Assembly: GCA_001468865.1 (NCBI GenBank)
Contig: LDIY01000001.1
Span: 1-43,767, forward strand
Source of the DNA: a candidate division TM6 bacterium SOIL31
GTDB lineage: Bacteria > Babelota > Babeliae > Babelales > Vermiphilaceae
Direction of reading: 5' to 3'
DNA length: 43,767 nt
Part shown: in pieces, positions 25,409-33,772 of the stretch
Layout: every line of letters starts with the position of its first letter
Position numbering within the stretch: the first letter of the stretch is position 1
Translations under genes and position numbers: made by a program
The notes under the pieces: generated by a model
The model's input: the letters and a program-made list of their open reading frames with translations, nothing else
What the model was told of the DNA's origin: nothing
Database searches by the model: none

Positions 25409-26779
25409 CTATAATTGGTAATATTTCTTCTGCATCCTTTGAGCCCATCTTTTGAGTCTTTTTGGTAACGATTCCATCACATATTCTTTGACGTAACCGT
25501 CTATCTCAGGAATAATAAACGGCTTTCTTGAATGCGGATAATATCTTCGTTTTTCTTCCTGCATGCGCTCATATAATCCATACAAAAATATTTTTTGTAT
25601 AAAATTAAGATCTTTACCCGCATTTTCATTTCTTTTTTTAAACTTCCACTGATAGCACTTATCGGAAGTATGTGACGTAATAAAGGTCTCATCTGGCCGC
25701 CAATATATACTTCGCGCTATACTGTGAGTCGGAATTTCATGAATAATTTCTGCTTCTCCATTTTTCATATCAATAATAAGATTTTCGTATTCAGAAGTAT
25801 AAAGCCCTCCTTCAGGGCACAATGGTACCTTACTTTTTACACTTGCAACCAGTTTTGTGCCATCTTGATTCAAACACATAGTATGAACCTCACCAGATAA
25901 AAGAAAACGTGCATCTATTAAGAGATTCCATGTTGCTACATCCCATACAAACAACAGAAAACCATTGCGATAATTACCTTGAACATTTTCAATACATGCA
26001 AACCGAGATCCGTCACCACTGAATACAGGAGTGGAAAAAAATATGTCAGGATTCCAAAGTTTTACAGCCACGCTTTCCGTACTATTGTGTACCACAATAA
26101 GGCCTTTTTGCTTTTCATCAATGGTTGCAACCATCGTACCGGCAGCATTTGCTGCTTTTTTTTGTTTTGCTTTACTAAAAGGCACCAACTCATCACGAAA
26201 ATCATTGCTCAATTTTAGACTTGGTTCATAAGTATTTTTACATATTTCATTAATCTCATCGTAAAATGATTCCGCTTGCGATCGTGACATAAGAGTAGAA
26301 AATATATTGTCATGGTATTTTTTTTCAATGAAAAAAGAGATAAGAACCAGAAGTGCCTGCTCATCCTTAAGCTCTCGCGCAACAGACATTAATTCTTTTG
26401 TTTTTCGATTAGGTGATGCATCTTGATTTAAATTATCATCGAAGTGTCGGTATGCATTGAACGTTCTCTTTGTTTTGGTTGGCTTATAAGCATATTGAGC
26501 AGGGAAACAAGATTGGTCTACCGTTTTATCATTGATTTTTTTCACAATCTTGAGAAAATTACCAATTTCTTGTGTGGTATGCTGTGATCGAAACCTACAA
26601 TTATCGGAATTGATTGGATAAAAAATCTTCATGTGACGTGCAAATTTATAAGAAAGAGGTATATCCTCTCCATCAGCAGACATAATGGAAAAAAGCTGAT
26701 CTCTAAGTTCTCCTACGCTTTCCATTCCAATAAGCTGCACACAACACACTAATAGGCTTATTATTATTTTTTTGCGCAT
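25409..26779 (-). CDS. Secreted WD40-like protein, tandem paralogue 2 (456 aa)
   Basis: Sister of the gene at 23945-25327, 81 bases upstream in the same transcription direction. The start at 26779 has AGGGAA upstream; the frame can extend by one TTG codon only. Signal peptide: MRKKIIISLLVCCVQLIG. The N-terminal block reads FSIMSADGEDIPLSYKFARHMKIF and is closer than its sister to the Skp1/BTB beta-alpha start. WD40-like units: FSGDGSRFACIENVQGNYRNGFLLFVWDVATWNLLIDARF and MCLNQDGTKLVASVKSK. The C-terminal YVKEYVMESLPKRLKRWAQRMQKKYYQL is shared with the sister gene. Function unknown; an interaction scaffold is likely. Confidence 0.75.
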   Translation of the reverse strand: MRKKIIISLLVCCVQLIGMESVGELRDQLFSIMSADGEDIPLSYKFARHMKIFYPINSDNCRFRSQHTTQEIGNFLKIVKKINDKTVDQSCFPAQYAYKPTKTKRTFNAYRHFDDNLNQDASPNRKTKELMSVARELKDEQALLVLISFFIEKKYHDNIFSTLMSRSQAESFYDEINEICKNTYEPSLKLSNDFRDELVPFSKAKQKKAANAAGTMVATIDEKQKGLIVVHNSTESVAVKLWNPDIFFSTPVFSGDGSRFACIENVQGNYRNGFLLFVWDVATWNLLIDARFLLSGEVHTMCLNQDGTKLVASVKSKVPLCPEGGLYTSEYENLIIDMKNGEAEIIHEIPTHSIARSIYWRPDETFITSHTSDKCYQWKFKKRNENAGKDLNFIQKIFLYGLYERMQEEKRRYYPHSRKPFIIPEIDGYVKEYVMESLPKRLKRWAQRMQKKYYQL

Positions 26780-26820
26780 CAATGATTCCCTGAAAGATTA
26801 TTAAAAATGTTAGATAACAA

Positions 26821-26849
26821 ATTATACTCTATTTAAACAGTTGAATAAA
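26821..26849 (-). promoter_or_regulatory. Possible promoter for the WD40-like/maf operon
   Basis: On the minus strand, TTTATT and a perfect TATAAT (rc of ATTATA at 26821-26826) are 17 bases apart, about 40 bases before the gene start. Confidence 0.45.
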
Positions 26850-26875
26850 CTGAGTAATTACATTACCTTATTAGT

Positions 26876-27349
26876 ATGCAAAGCATATACAATAAACCAC
26901 AAAATAACATTTTTCTCCCACAAAATAAAAAAATTGTCCTGGTGGGCGGATGTTTTGACATCCTCCATTTTGGACATATTCAATTCTTAGAAAAAGCACA
27001 TCAAACAGGTGATTATTTAATAGTAGCACTTGAACCAGATGAGCGTATTATCAATCATAAAAATCGCACACCAATCCACACACAATCAGAACGAGCACAC
27101 AATTTGCTCGCGTTGCGTCATGTTGATCATGTTGTATTGCTACCTATTTTAAACGACTTTGATGATTATCTTGAACTGGTCAAGACAATTAATCCTGCTA
27201 TCATCGCCATTACCAATGGCGATCCGCAAATGGAAAACAAAAAAAAACAAGCTGACGCGGTTGGCGCAGAGCTTGTTATCGTAACTGATGTGATTGGAAG
27301 TTTTTCAAGTTCGGCAATTTCACAAAATCTTTCAGGGCGAACGGAATAG
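26876..27349 (+). CDS. Cytidylyltransferase-like nucleotidyltransferase (HldE C-domain/TagD/RibL type)
   Basis: Transfers a nucleotide to a phosphorylated sugar or polyol, for example in ADP-heptose or CDP-glycerol formation. The catalytic signature is VLVGGCFDILHFGHIQFLEKA (about 22-42), holding the HxGH motif, followed by DYLIVALEPDERI, TQSERAHNLLALRHVDHVVLL and the ISSTxI-like FSSSAISQNL near the end. The length (157 aa) fits a stand-alone domain. Which acceptor is used cannot be told: no HldE kinase half lies nearby. The gene is divergent from the WD40-like operon. Its 3' end is close to, but not overlapping, the convergent GNAT gene. Confidence 0.85.
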   Translation: MQSIYNKPQNNIFLPQNKKIVLVGGCFDILHFGHIQFLEKAHQTGDYLIVALEPDERIINHKNRTPIHTQSERAHNLLALRHVDHVVLLPILNDFDDYLELVKTINPAIIAITNGDPQMENKKKQADAVGAELVIVTDVIGSFSSSAISQNLSGRTE

Positions 27350-27364
27350 CAAAAGATCTTTCCC

Positions 27365-27829
27365 TTATAATTTTTTCTCCATGTAGTACACGATAAATTG
27401 CATTCCCTTTTTCTCAACTATTCTTTCTTTAATCACTTTAAAACCTACACGCTCTGCAGGAACTCGAGCAGTAATACTACAATCGGTAGTGATTCTAGCA
27501 AGATCTAATTGACGAGCAATTTTCTCTATCGCTCTCAATAAATGCAATGATACAAACCGAGCTTGATAATCCTTATGAATATACATAAGATCCAAATAAC
27601 CTTTGTGGGTTATATTGGCAAATCCGACAATGACTGCATCTATCTCCGCCACAAAACTTATATTATTCGTTAATTTTTCTTGCCAACGACCAAGATCAAT
27701 ATCAATCCAAGTATTTATTTGCTCAGATGAATAATCCCTACTATTTATAGCAGGAACTGCTTCTTTGAAAAGTTGTATAACAATTGGAAAATCTGATGAT
27801 TTAAAAAGTCGAACAACTATCGTTCCCAT
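27365..27829 (-). CDS. GNAT-family N-acetyltransferase, YafP-like
   Basis: Acetyl-CoA-dependent transferase of unknown acceptor. Order of elements: VVRLFKSSDFPIVIQLFKEAV, YSSEQINTWIDIDLGRWQEKL, beta strand VGFANITHKGYLDLMYIHKDYQARFVSLHLLRAIEKIAR (motif A region) and TTDCSITARVPAERVGFKVIKERIVEKKG (motif B region), all as in YafP-type GNAT proteins. The acetyl-CoA loop QARFVS lacks the glycines of the usual Q/RxxGxG/A, so CoA binding may be altered. No export signal. Confidence 0.8.
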   Translation of the reverse strand: MGTIVVRLFKSSDFPIVIQLFKEAVPAINSRDYSSEQINTWIDIDLGRWQEKLTNNISFVAEIDAVIVGFANITHKGYLDLMYIHKDYQARFVSLHLLRAIEKIARQLDLARITTDCSITARVPAERVGFKVIKERIVEKKGMQFIVYYMEKKL

Positions 27830-27929
27830 GAGAACCCATTAACATGTTAAAGAAACAGCAATATTCGCAACAAAAAAAGAACCAGGAAAAACCTAGCTCT
27901 TTTTTATATTATGTCCATCATTTAAAAAA

Positions 27930-27965
27930 ATGGCCGCGCCAGCTGAAGCCTTGGCGAAAGCTGGC
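27930..27965 (-). terminator. Hairpin downstream of tRNA-Gln, probable terminator
   Basis: GCCAGCT (27938-27944) pairs with AGCTGGC (27959-27965), with a nested GCC/GGC pair inside. Seen on the minus strand, GCGGCC and a run of Ts follow. The arm nearer the tRNA covers the encoded CCA end. The sequence is also related to the short palindromic element family reported under findings. Confidence 0.6.
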
Positions 27966-28035
27966 TGGGGCGGAAGGATTCGAACCTCCGATCACAGGAC
28001 CAAAACCTGTTGCCTTACCACTTGGCCACGCCCCA
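27962..28035 (-). tRNA. tRNA-Gln (UUG)
   Basis: The minus strand reads a complete cloverleaf: acceptor TGGGGCG with CGCCCCA, D arm GGCCAAGTGGTAAGGC, anticodon arm ACAGG-TTTTGGT-CCTGT with anticodon TTG, and T arm GGAGGTTCGAATCCTTCC, then discriminator G and an encoded CCA. Length is 74 nt. UUG reads CAA and, by wobble, CAG. Confidence 0.97.
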
Positions 28036-28061
28036 AAAGAAAAGGTGAAATTTTTTATCTA

Positions 28062-28355
28062 CTACTCTTCATCAACAGATGAGTGATGCGCACCACCACC
28101 ATCCATGACATTTTTATATTCATGCACAACACGATCTTCGATCATGCTGCGTGTTTCGACATTCAAGGGATGCACAACATCACGAAATGTGCCATCTTTA
28201 CGCTTGCGTGACGGCATTGAAACAAACAAACCTTTGATGCCTTCGATAACCTTGAGATCTCGAATAATAAATGCGTTATCAAAGACAATGGTCGCGTAAG
28301 CTTTCAACTTTTCGCCATCCGTCACCGGAAATACTTTTACTTCCGTAATTTCCAT
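28062..28355 (-). CDS. spoVG: SpoVG family RNA/DNA-binding regulator
   Basis: Small site-specific nucleic-acid-binding regulator found across Firmicutes, spirochaetes and others. The 97 residues cover the full conserved domain: MEITEVKVFPVTDGEKLKAYATIVFDNAFIIRDLKVIEGIKGLFVSMPSRKRKDGTFRDVVHPLN, then a helix with TRSMIEDRVVHEY. A short Gly/His and acidic tail (GGGAHHSSVDEE) ends the protein. I chose the ATG at 28355, with AAGGAT upstream, over an earlier in-frame start. A promoter lies about 54 bases upstream. The tRNA gene follows downstream. Confidence 0.97.
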   Translation of the reverse strand: MEITEVKVFPVTDGEKLKAYATIVFDNAFIIRDLKVIEGIKGLFVSMPSRKRKDGTFRDVVHPLNVETRSMIEDRVVHEYKNVMDGGGAHHSSVDEE

Positions 28356-28408
28356 TGTTGTAATCCTTAAGGATAAGATCGTTTTTTGCTTCTTCACTCT
28401 CGTACATT

Positions 28409-28436
28409 AATGTATCCTATTACATATTTTTGTCAA
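28409..28436 (-). promoter_or_regulatory. Promoter of spoVG with palindrome over the -10
   Basis: On the minus strand, a consensus TTGACA (rc of TGTCAA at 28431-28436) and TACATT are 16 bases apart. The -10 lies inside a perfect palindrome, TACATTAATGTA (28403-28414), a possible operator. Confidence 0.6.
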
Positions 28437-28482
28437 ACACAAACATGCTTTTTTATACATTTTTATAAAAATTATCCCCATC

Positions 28483-28528
28483 CTCCTTCGCTCGCTTCCT
28501 CCTTCGTTGAAACTTCGGCGGACATGCC
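28483..28528. repeat. Intergenic copy of a short palindromic element
   Basis: In the gap between rsmH and spoVG lies a GC-rich patch with CCTCCTTCG occurring twice, then TTGAAACTTCGGCGGACA. It stands out from the AT-rich surroundings and shares its CGCC-GAAG and GGAGG parts with the elements inside ftsK. Confidence 0.45.
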
Positions 28529-28554
28529 CTATTTAGCTATTCTTTTATCGAAAC

Positions 28555-29475
28555 CTATAATAATCGCGCCACTCTCAATTTTGCGGAACGAGAAGAGGGA
28601 TTTTTTGCAATCTCTTCTGCTGTGGGTACAACTACCCTTTTCGTTATTATTTCCAACACACCTTCATCTGCTTTATCTTTGAAAAACTGTTTAACCAAGC
28701 GATCTTCCAAAGAATGGAACGATATGCACAGTAACAAACCATTTGGCTTTAATACCTGCATCGCTCCCGCAAGAAAACCAGTGATATTATTTAGCTCTTG
28801 ATTGACATACATACGCAAGGCCTGAAACACTTTGGTTGCCGGATGAATCTTTGAAGATCCTTTTTTACCACTGCGTCCCAGCGTTTTTTCAATAATTAAA
28901 GCCAACTCTCGTGTTGTATGAATTGGCTTTCTTTGGCGAGCTTCAATAATAGCTGCCACTATTTTTTTTGCATGTGATTCTTGCCCTAATTGCCAAAAGA
29001 TCTCACACAATTTTTCTTCAGACGCCTTATTGACAAGGTGATCGGCCGTAACCTGCTGATGAGCAGGAGACATACGCATATCAAGAGGAGAATCTCTATA
29101 AAAAGAAAACCCAGCTCGTTCTTTTATATGCATCTGAGATGTACCAAAATCAGCAAGAATACCGTCTACTTTGCCTATTTTTGCCTTTTGCAGTAAACGA
29201 TACAAGTTTGCAAAATTCCCCCAAAGGAGCTGCAATCTTTCTTGATATTTTTCTTCTAGCTCAGGTGCATAGGTCTCTATTGAAGTTGCATCCCAGTCAA
29301 CCGCAACAACATTGCACTCTGGTTGACTATCCAAAATCGCTTTAGTATGCCCCCCCGAGCCAAAGGTTACATCACAGTAGGTAGCTCCCGGTTGCGGGTT
29401 AAGATAGTGCAAAACCTCATTAACTAAGACTGTTTTATGATAAAAGAGTTCGTTTTCTTTGTTATCGATATCCAT
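28555..29475 (-). CDS. rsmH: 16S rRNA (cytosine(1402)-N4)-methyltransferase RsmH (MraW)
   Basis: Methylates C1402 of 16S rRNA using SAM. The 306-residue protein has the family layout: YHKTVLVNEVLHYLNPQPGATYCDVTFGSGGHTKAIL (SAM loop GSGGHT), VAVDWDATSI, VDGILADFGTSQMHI, RAGFSFYRDSPLDMRM, FWQLGQESHAKKIVAAI, the KIHPATKVFQALRMYVNQEL motif, and LCISFHSLEDRLVKQFF. The ILADFGTSQ strand differs slightly from the common DLGVSS. Eleven bases separate it from murF, which is upstream on the minus strand. This is the reverse of the classical order, where rsmH leads the division and cell wall cluster. Confidence 0.97.
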   Translation of the reverse strand: MDIDNKENELFYHKTVLVNEVLHYLNPQPGATYCDVTFGSGGHTKAILDSQPECNVVAVDWDATSIETYAPELEEKYQERLQLLWGNFANLYRLLQKAKIGKVDGILADFGTSQMHIKERAGFSFYRDSPLDMRMSPAHQQVTADHLVNKASEEKLCEIFWQLGQESHAKKIVAAIIEARQRKPIHTTRELALIIEKTLGRSGKKGSSKIHPATKVFQALRMYVNQELNNITGFLAGAMQVLKPNGLLLCISFHSLEDRLVKQFFKDKADEGVLEIITKRVVVPTAEEIAKNPSSRSAKLRVARLL

Positions 29476-29486
29476 AATATACTTAT

Positions 29487-30893
29487 TTATAACGATGATG
29501 TAACATCGCTTTTTGTTGTGAGAGCTGAGACTAAGTTTTCAAGACCGATTGCCCGAGAACCTTTCACGAGAATTGCTGGCTTTGCATCAAGTTCACTTTC
29601 AATCTTCTGTACCGCGTCTTGCCATGAAGAAACCACTTCAACGCGTAACCCAACTGGTGCAGTTTTTTTGACCCAAGCAACTAAGTTTCCAACCAAAATA
29701 ACTTTATTCAATGAGGGAACTTTCCGGAGGAAACGCCCTACTTGTCGATGCCAGAAAGGACTATTGACACCCAGACCAAGCATATCTCCAAGAATAGCAA
29801 TTTTTGGGGACTTTGTCTCTATTTGTTGAAATGCCAATAATGCTGCCTTCATGCTCTCTGGATTGGCATTGTAGCAATCATTAATGAGTGTACCACGATT
29901 GTCGTTGACTAAGCGTTCTTCAAACCTACCTTCAACCACGCATGGTTTTTGGATTGCCTTAATAATTGTCTCATCTGATACTCCAAGCCAATGAGCCATT
30001 GCCGTTGCAGTCAACACATTAAACACCGCACCGACATGAGGATGCTCAAGAACTATGGAATATTTTTTCTTATATATTTTGAGAACAAAACTGATATGAG
30101 ATCCTGCAACTCTCATTTTTCGTGCTTGAATCTGATTAGTTGTTTTTGATCCAAACTTAATCACGGGATGTTGATAAGAAACATTGGCCAAAATTGGCTG
30201 ATCACCATTAATAATACCGATACTGCTTTCACTGAAATATTTAAATACATCTCGTTTTTCAAGCGCAATATCATTAAGAGAACCAAGGCCATCCATGTGT
30301 TGATGACCAATATTAGTAATTGCAGCGGAAGTTGCTTGTAATAAACGGGCAAGTTCCGCCATTTCTCCACGCTTACTGATACCTATTTCAAAAATTGCTA
30401 ATTCATGATCAGCTCTCATGCGCAACATATTAAGGGCAAGACCAATCTTAGTGTTTTGGTTGCCATTAGAAACAAGATATTTTTTGCCAGCATGTGACAT
30501 TATTTGTGCAAGAATTTCTTTGGTTGATGTTTTGCCCACTGACCCTGTTACTGCAATTACCGGATAATTAAATTGCAAACGCCAGGCAGCTGCAAGTTGC
30601 ACAAAAGCTTCGAGTGGATCCTTGACCACAAGAATCAATTTTTTATCCAACCCCTTTATTTTTTGTAAAATTTCTTTGCGTGATTCTGCAATAATTGCAC
30701 CCCCTGCACCCTTTTCAAGAGCTTGCGTAACAAAATCGTGTCCGTCTCTATCAACGCCTTTTAAAGCAACAAAAATATCTCCTGCTTGTACCGTACGTGA
30801 ATCAATAGAGAATGTTACATCCTCTGGAAAGTGCCCGAATGCAATCGACATTTCAGGCAATGTTTTAGTTATAAAAGACTTGTCAAATCGCAT
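29487..30893 (-). CDS. murF: UDP-N-acetylmuramoyl-tripeptide-D-alanyl-D-alanine ligase MurF
   Basis: Adds D-Ala-D-Ala to the UDP-MurNAc-tripeptide in the cytosol. The 468 residues show the N-terminal domain (SIDSRTVQAGDIFVALKGVDRDGHDFVTQALEKGA), the ATP loop VTGSVGKTSTKEIL, SNGNQNTKIGLALNMLR, FEIGISKRGEMAELARL, TNIGHQHMDGLGS, and the C-terminal INDCYNANPESMKAAL and LGDMLGLG. GGAGA precedes the start. Presence of MurF implies that a peptidoglycan precursor pathway exists. Confidence 0.97.
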   Translation of the reverse strand: MRFDKSFITKTLPEMSIAFGHFPEDVTFSIDSRTVQAGDIFVALKGVDRDGHDFVTQALEKGAGGAIIAESRKEILQKIKGLDKKLILVVKDPLEAFVQLAAAWRLQFNYPVIAVTGSVGKTSTKEILAQIMSHAGKKYLVSNGNQNTKIGLALNMLRMRADHELAIFEIGISKRGEMAELARLLQATSAAITNIGHQHMDGLGSLNDIALEKRDVFKYFSESSIGIINGDQPILANVSYQHPVIKFGSKTTNQIQARKMRVAGSHISFVLKIYKKKYSIVLEHPHVGAVFNVLTATAMAHWLGVSDETIIKAIQKPCVVEGRFEERLVNDNRGTLINDCYNANPESMKAALLAFQQIETKSPKIAILGDMLGLGVNSPFWHRQVGRFLRKVPSLNKVILVGNLVAWVKKTAPVGLRVEVVSSWQDAVQKIESELDAKPAILVKGSRAIGLENLVSALTTKSDVTSSL

Positions 30894-31043
30894 TGATGAT
30901 CTCCGTTGAAAATAAAAAATATCACTACACCCTTACTCAAAATCTACGTATATCTGCTGCCATTGCCACTCTCGATGGCACTAAGATTGCTTTTTTTTTA
31001 ACATTTGTCAAGTAATAAGAATATAAAGAAAAGAGATAATACG

Positions 31044-33518
31044 TTACCGAATTACTTTTCTTGTTTTACCTCCATCTTGCGGCATAATTAATCCCTGAGA
31101 TTCAAGCATATCGATAATTCGCGCGGATCTATTATATCCAATACGAAATCTGCGTTGTAGTAAAGAAATAGAAATTTCATCAATCTCTCCCAAAAATTCT
31201 TGCACATCTTTATACAGTGCATCATCACTGCTCAGCAAATCTTGTGTATGCGTTGCAGTAATTGTATGCAAATCAAGATATTCTACTTTTCTTTGTTTAC
31301 GAATATGATCCGCAACCTGTTCAATTTCTTTATCAGAAACATATGCGCCGTGAACACGTCGCAATTGCGATGTTGCAGCATCAAGAAACAACATATCTCC
31401 TCTACCAAGTAAGCGATCTGCGCCCATGGTATCTAAAATAGTTCGTGAATCAATACGAGATGCCACTCGGAAAGATATTCGGCTTGGAAAGTTAGCTTTA
31501 ATAAGTCCAGTAATAACATCAACAGATGGGCGCTGTGTTGCAACGATCATATGAATTCCTGCCGCGCGTGCCATTTGTGTAATACGTGTAATCAAGTCTT
31601 CAATGTCACGACCAGCGGTAATCATGAGATCTGCCAATTCATCAATCATTACGACAATGTAAGGCAAAGCCTTGTGCTCAATTTGCCCTCCGTCGCCAAG
31701 GCTTTGGCGGGTTTTTAAATTATAATCATCCTTTAACCGCGTATCTTCCGAAAGCTTAGCGGAGGATATGATACGCAAGTTATAATCTGTTATATTACGC
31801 GCACCGCATTGGGCCATTTTTTCATAACGCTCTTCCATTTCTTGCACCACCCATCGAAGCACGGGAGCTGCGTGCGCAGGACTGGTGACAATCGGAAATA
31901 GCAAATGTGGAATATCAGTAAATGAGGCAAATTCTAAACGTTTTGGATCTATCAAAATCAATTTTAATTCATCAGGACTTAATTTGCATAAAAGACTGAT
32001 TAAAATGGCATTCATTGCAACTGATTTTCCTGAACCAGTTGATCCTGCAATCAGTAAGTGTGGCATGCGAGCTAAATCAACAACCACCACTTCTCCAATA
32101 GTACCCTTTCCTAAGATAAGTGGTAGATTCCCCGAAAATTGTGCATAAGCTGGGGTGGTGATGACTTGAGAAAATAATACATCCTGACGCGTTGCATTTG
32201 CTACCTCAAAGCCAACCACCGATCTGCCTGGTATCGGCGCGATAATACGAATACTCATTGCTTGCAAAGCCATCGCCAAATCATCTTCTAATACAATAAT
32301 TTTACTTAATTTTGTATCGGCATCTGGCTGGTATTCAAAAAGCGTTACTACAGGTCCACATTTAATAGCAGTTACATTTCCATTAACGCCAAAGCGCTTT
32401 AATTTGTCTTCTAAAATGTGTGCACGATCTTGAAGTTCTTTTTCCACTGCAAGATCTTGCCCTTTTTCTTTTTCCGCCACAAAAATATTCATATGGGGCA
32501 ATGCGTATCGTTCTGTTTTGGGCATCATACTTAGTGCGGGTTTTTTCTGCAACGCTGTATCGGCCTTCATCAGATTAATGTATGTCTCTACCGCATCATC
32601 TACTTGTTTTGTATGCTTCTTATTTAACGTGAGCAATTGGTAATCAACCTTTTCAGTTGTAGCTTGACGATCTATATTATTATGTAATCGTAACATCAAA
32701 TAATCACAGTGTACCGACTGAATTTCAATTTGTTCCCTTTGCGGTATCTGTTGAGCTTGCACAAAAAACTCGAAATCAGCTTCATTATCATTATCATCTT
32801 GATCATCTTGAGGATGCAAAAGATTGGTTCCATTGAATGCCGTACCATCACATAACGATAATACAAAACGACAACAACTTACCGGTATTTTTACGCACAT
32901 AACATATAAACACGTACCAATGCCCTGAGCAAGTTTGCTGATGACGCGATATTTTTTCATAAACAAATAGACAGCATTCACTAACGCAATGCCCTGTTGC
33001 ACGACGGCCATGAACGACCATCGAAACAAAATAATAAGACTTGCGCATAAAGCAACATATAAAAAAAGCAAACGTCCAATGGGATCAAAATAATAGGCCA
33101 GCTTATCCGCACCAACCAATCCTATCATTCCACCAGGGTAAGGACTCCAAGAACAATCTATGACATACGTAGCAGATGCAATCGCACCAATAAAAACCAA
33201 AAAGAAAAGTGCACATACACGTTCCCATTCTGCTTTGATTGATCGATGAGTAAGACAAAGCACTCCTAAAAACAACAAGGGTAATAATAATAGATATGAT
33301 GCTCCTCCCCAGAAATAAAAAAGAATCGCTGCAATCTGAGCTCCCAAAAACCCCCCTCCGTTGGTGATTGCTGCGGGATGACTTGTAATATAAAACCAGG
33401 AGCTATCTGTTGGATTATACGAAAAAAGAGCGATAGATAAAAAAATTATTGCACTGAAGTAGATAAAAAAACTAGCATACGCAATAATCCTATTTTTTTC
33501 ATGAAAAAAGATATTCAT
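31044..33518 (-). CDS. ftsK: DNA translocase FtsK/SpoIIIE
   Basis: Septal motor that pumps chromosome ends during division. The start at 33518 has GGGAG a few bases upstream; an earlier ATG at 33530 does not. Four to five membrane helices (about 1-190) precede a short linker, then the alpha/beta motor: the MPHLLIAGSTGSGKSVAMNAI Walker A, LKLILIDPKRLEF, LPYIVVMIDELADLM (Walker B), RITQMARAAGIHMIVATQRPSVDVITGLIKANFPSRISFRV, and the C-terminal winged helix (EISISLLQRRFRIGYNRSARIIDMLESQGLI). A 20-residue in-frame insertion (578-597) lies between duplicated DYNL motifs, in the loop before Walker B; see findings. The 824 residues are otherwise normal. Confidence 0.96.
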   Translation of the reverse strand: MNIFFHEKNRIIAYASFFIYFSAIIFLSIALFSYNPTDSSWFYITSHPAAITNGGGFLGAQIAAILFYFWGGASYLLLLPLLFLGVLCLTHRSIKAEWERVCALFFLVFIGAIASATYVIDCSWSPYPGGMIGLVGADKLAYYFDPIGRLLFLYVALCASLIILFRWSFMAVVQQGIALVNAVYLFMKKYRVISKLAQGIGTCLYVMCVKIPVSCCRFVLSLCDGTAFNGTNLLHPQDDQDDNDNEADFEFFVQAQQIPQREQIEIQSVHCDYLMLRLHNNIDRQATTEKVDYQLLTLNKKHTKQVDDAVETYINLMKADTALQKKPALSMMPKTERYALPHMNIFVAEKEKGQDLAVEKELQDRAHILEDKLKRFGVNGNVTAIKCGPVVTLFEYQPDADTKLSKIIVLEDDLAMALQAMSIRIIAPIPGRSVVGFEVANATRQDVLFSQVITTPAYAQFSGNLPLILGKGTIGEVVVVDLARMPHLLIAGSTGSGKSVAMNAILISLLCKLSPDELKLILIDPKRLEFASFTDIPHLLFPIVTSPAHAAPVLRWVVQEMEERYEKMAQCGARNITDYNLRIISSAKLSEDTRLKDDYNLKTRQSLGDGGQIEHKALPYIVVMIDELADLMITAGRDIEDLITRITQMARAAGIHMIVATQRPSVDVITGLIKANFPSRISFRVASRIDSRTILDTMGADRLLGRGDMLFLDAATSQLRRVHGAYVSDKEIEQVADHIRKQRKVEYLDLHTITATHTQDLLSSDDALYKDVQEFLGEIDEISISLLQRRFRIGYNRSARIIDMLESQGLIMPQDGGKTRKVIR
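31686..31713. repeat. Palindromic element A inside ftsK
   Basis: A hairpin with CGCCAA (31694-31699) and TTGGCG (31704-31709), flanked by CCTCCGT and GGGTTT. It encodes about KTRQSLGDGG (602-611). Confidence 0.55.
31720..31787. repeat. 60-bp in-frame insertion with 8-bp direct repeats inside ftsK (element B)
   Basis: TTATAATC occurs at 31720-31727 and again at 31780-31787, exactly 60 bases apart. Between the copies are GCGTATC (31739-31745) and GATACGC (31770-31776), a 7-bp perfect inverted repeat that encloses a second hairpin (TCTTCCG 31744-31750 with CGGAGGA 31760-31766, one G-U) and a central AAGCTT. This looks like insertion of a small palindrome with duplication of its target. Confidence 0.65.
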
Positions 33519-33690
33519 AAAAACTCCCATTAAAAATTAATAAAAAAACTTCAATTTTTTGATCTTTCTAAAACCTTCACCGGGTGATGAAATGGAAAAT
33601 AATTTTATAAAACAAGCTAGCAACAAAGGGATTTTAGCCCGTTCAATACACGTAAAAGTCCTTCCACAGCATAATTACTAATAATTTTTC

Positions 33691-33720
33691 TTTACAATTT
33701 AGATCTGACAATACTATATT
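33691..33720 (+). promoter_or_regulatory. Promoter of OMP family gene B
   Basis: TTTACA (33691-33696) is 18 bases from TATATT (33715-33720). The arrangement TTTACA-N15-TACTATATT is identical at OMP gene C. The -10 lies in an inverted repeat ACAATA-cta-TATTGT (33708-33722). Confidence 0.6.
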
Positions 33721-33772
33721 GTACAGAGATATAAAAATATGGTTGAATAAAAAAATAAAAAGAACCTATTCA

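Noticed and set aside
27844-28086. Plus-strand 80-codon frame with AGAEGFEPP...ALPLGHAP
   Set aside because: It is the antisense translation of tRNA-Gln, a well-known annotation artefact.
30958-30980. Inverted repeat TGCCAT...ATGGCA between ftsK and murF
   Set aside because: Six-base arms with an 11-base loop and no T tract directly after it in either direction; too weak to call a terminator.
33711-33717. TACTAT as -10 of OMP gene B, with a 15-base spacer
   Set aside because: TATATT three bases later gives a better 18-base spacer, so it was preferred; the two cannot be separated without transcript data.
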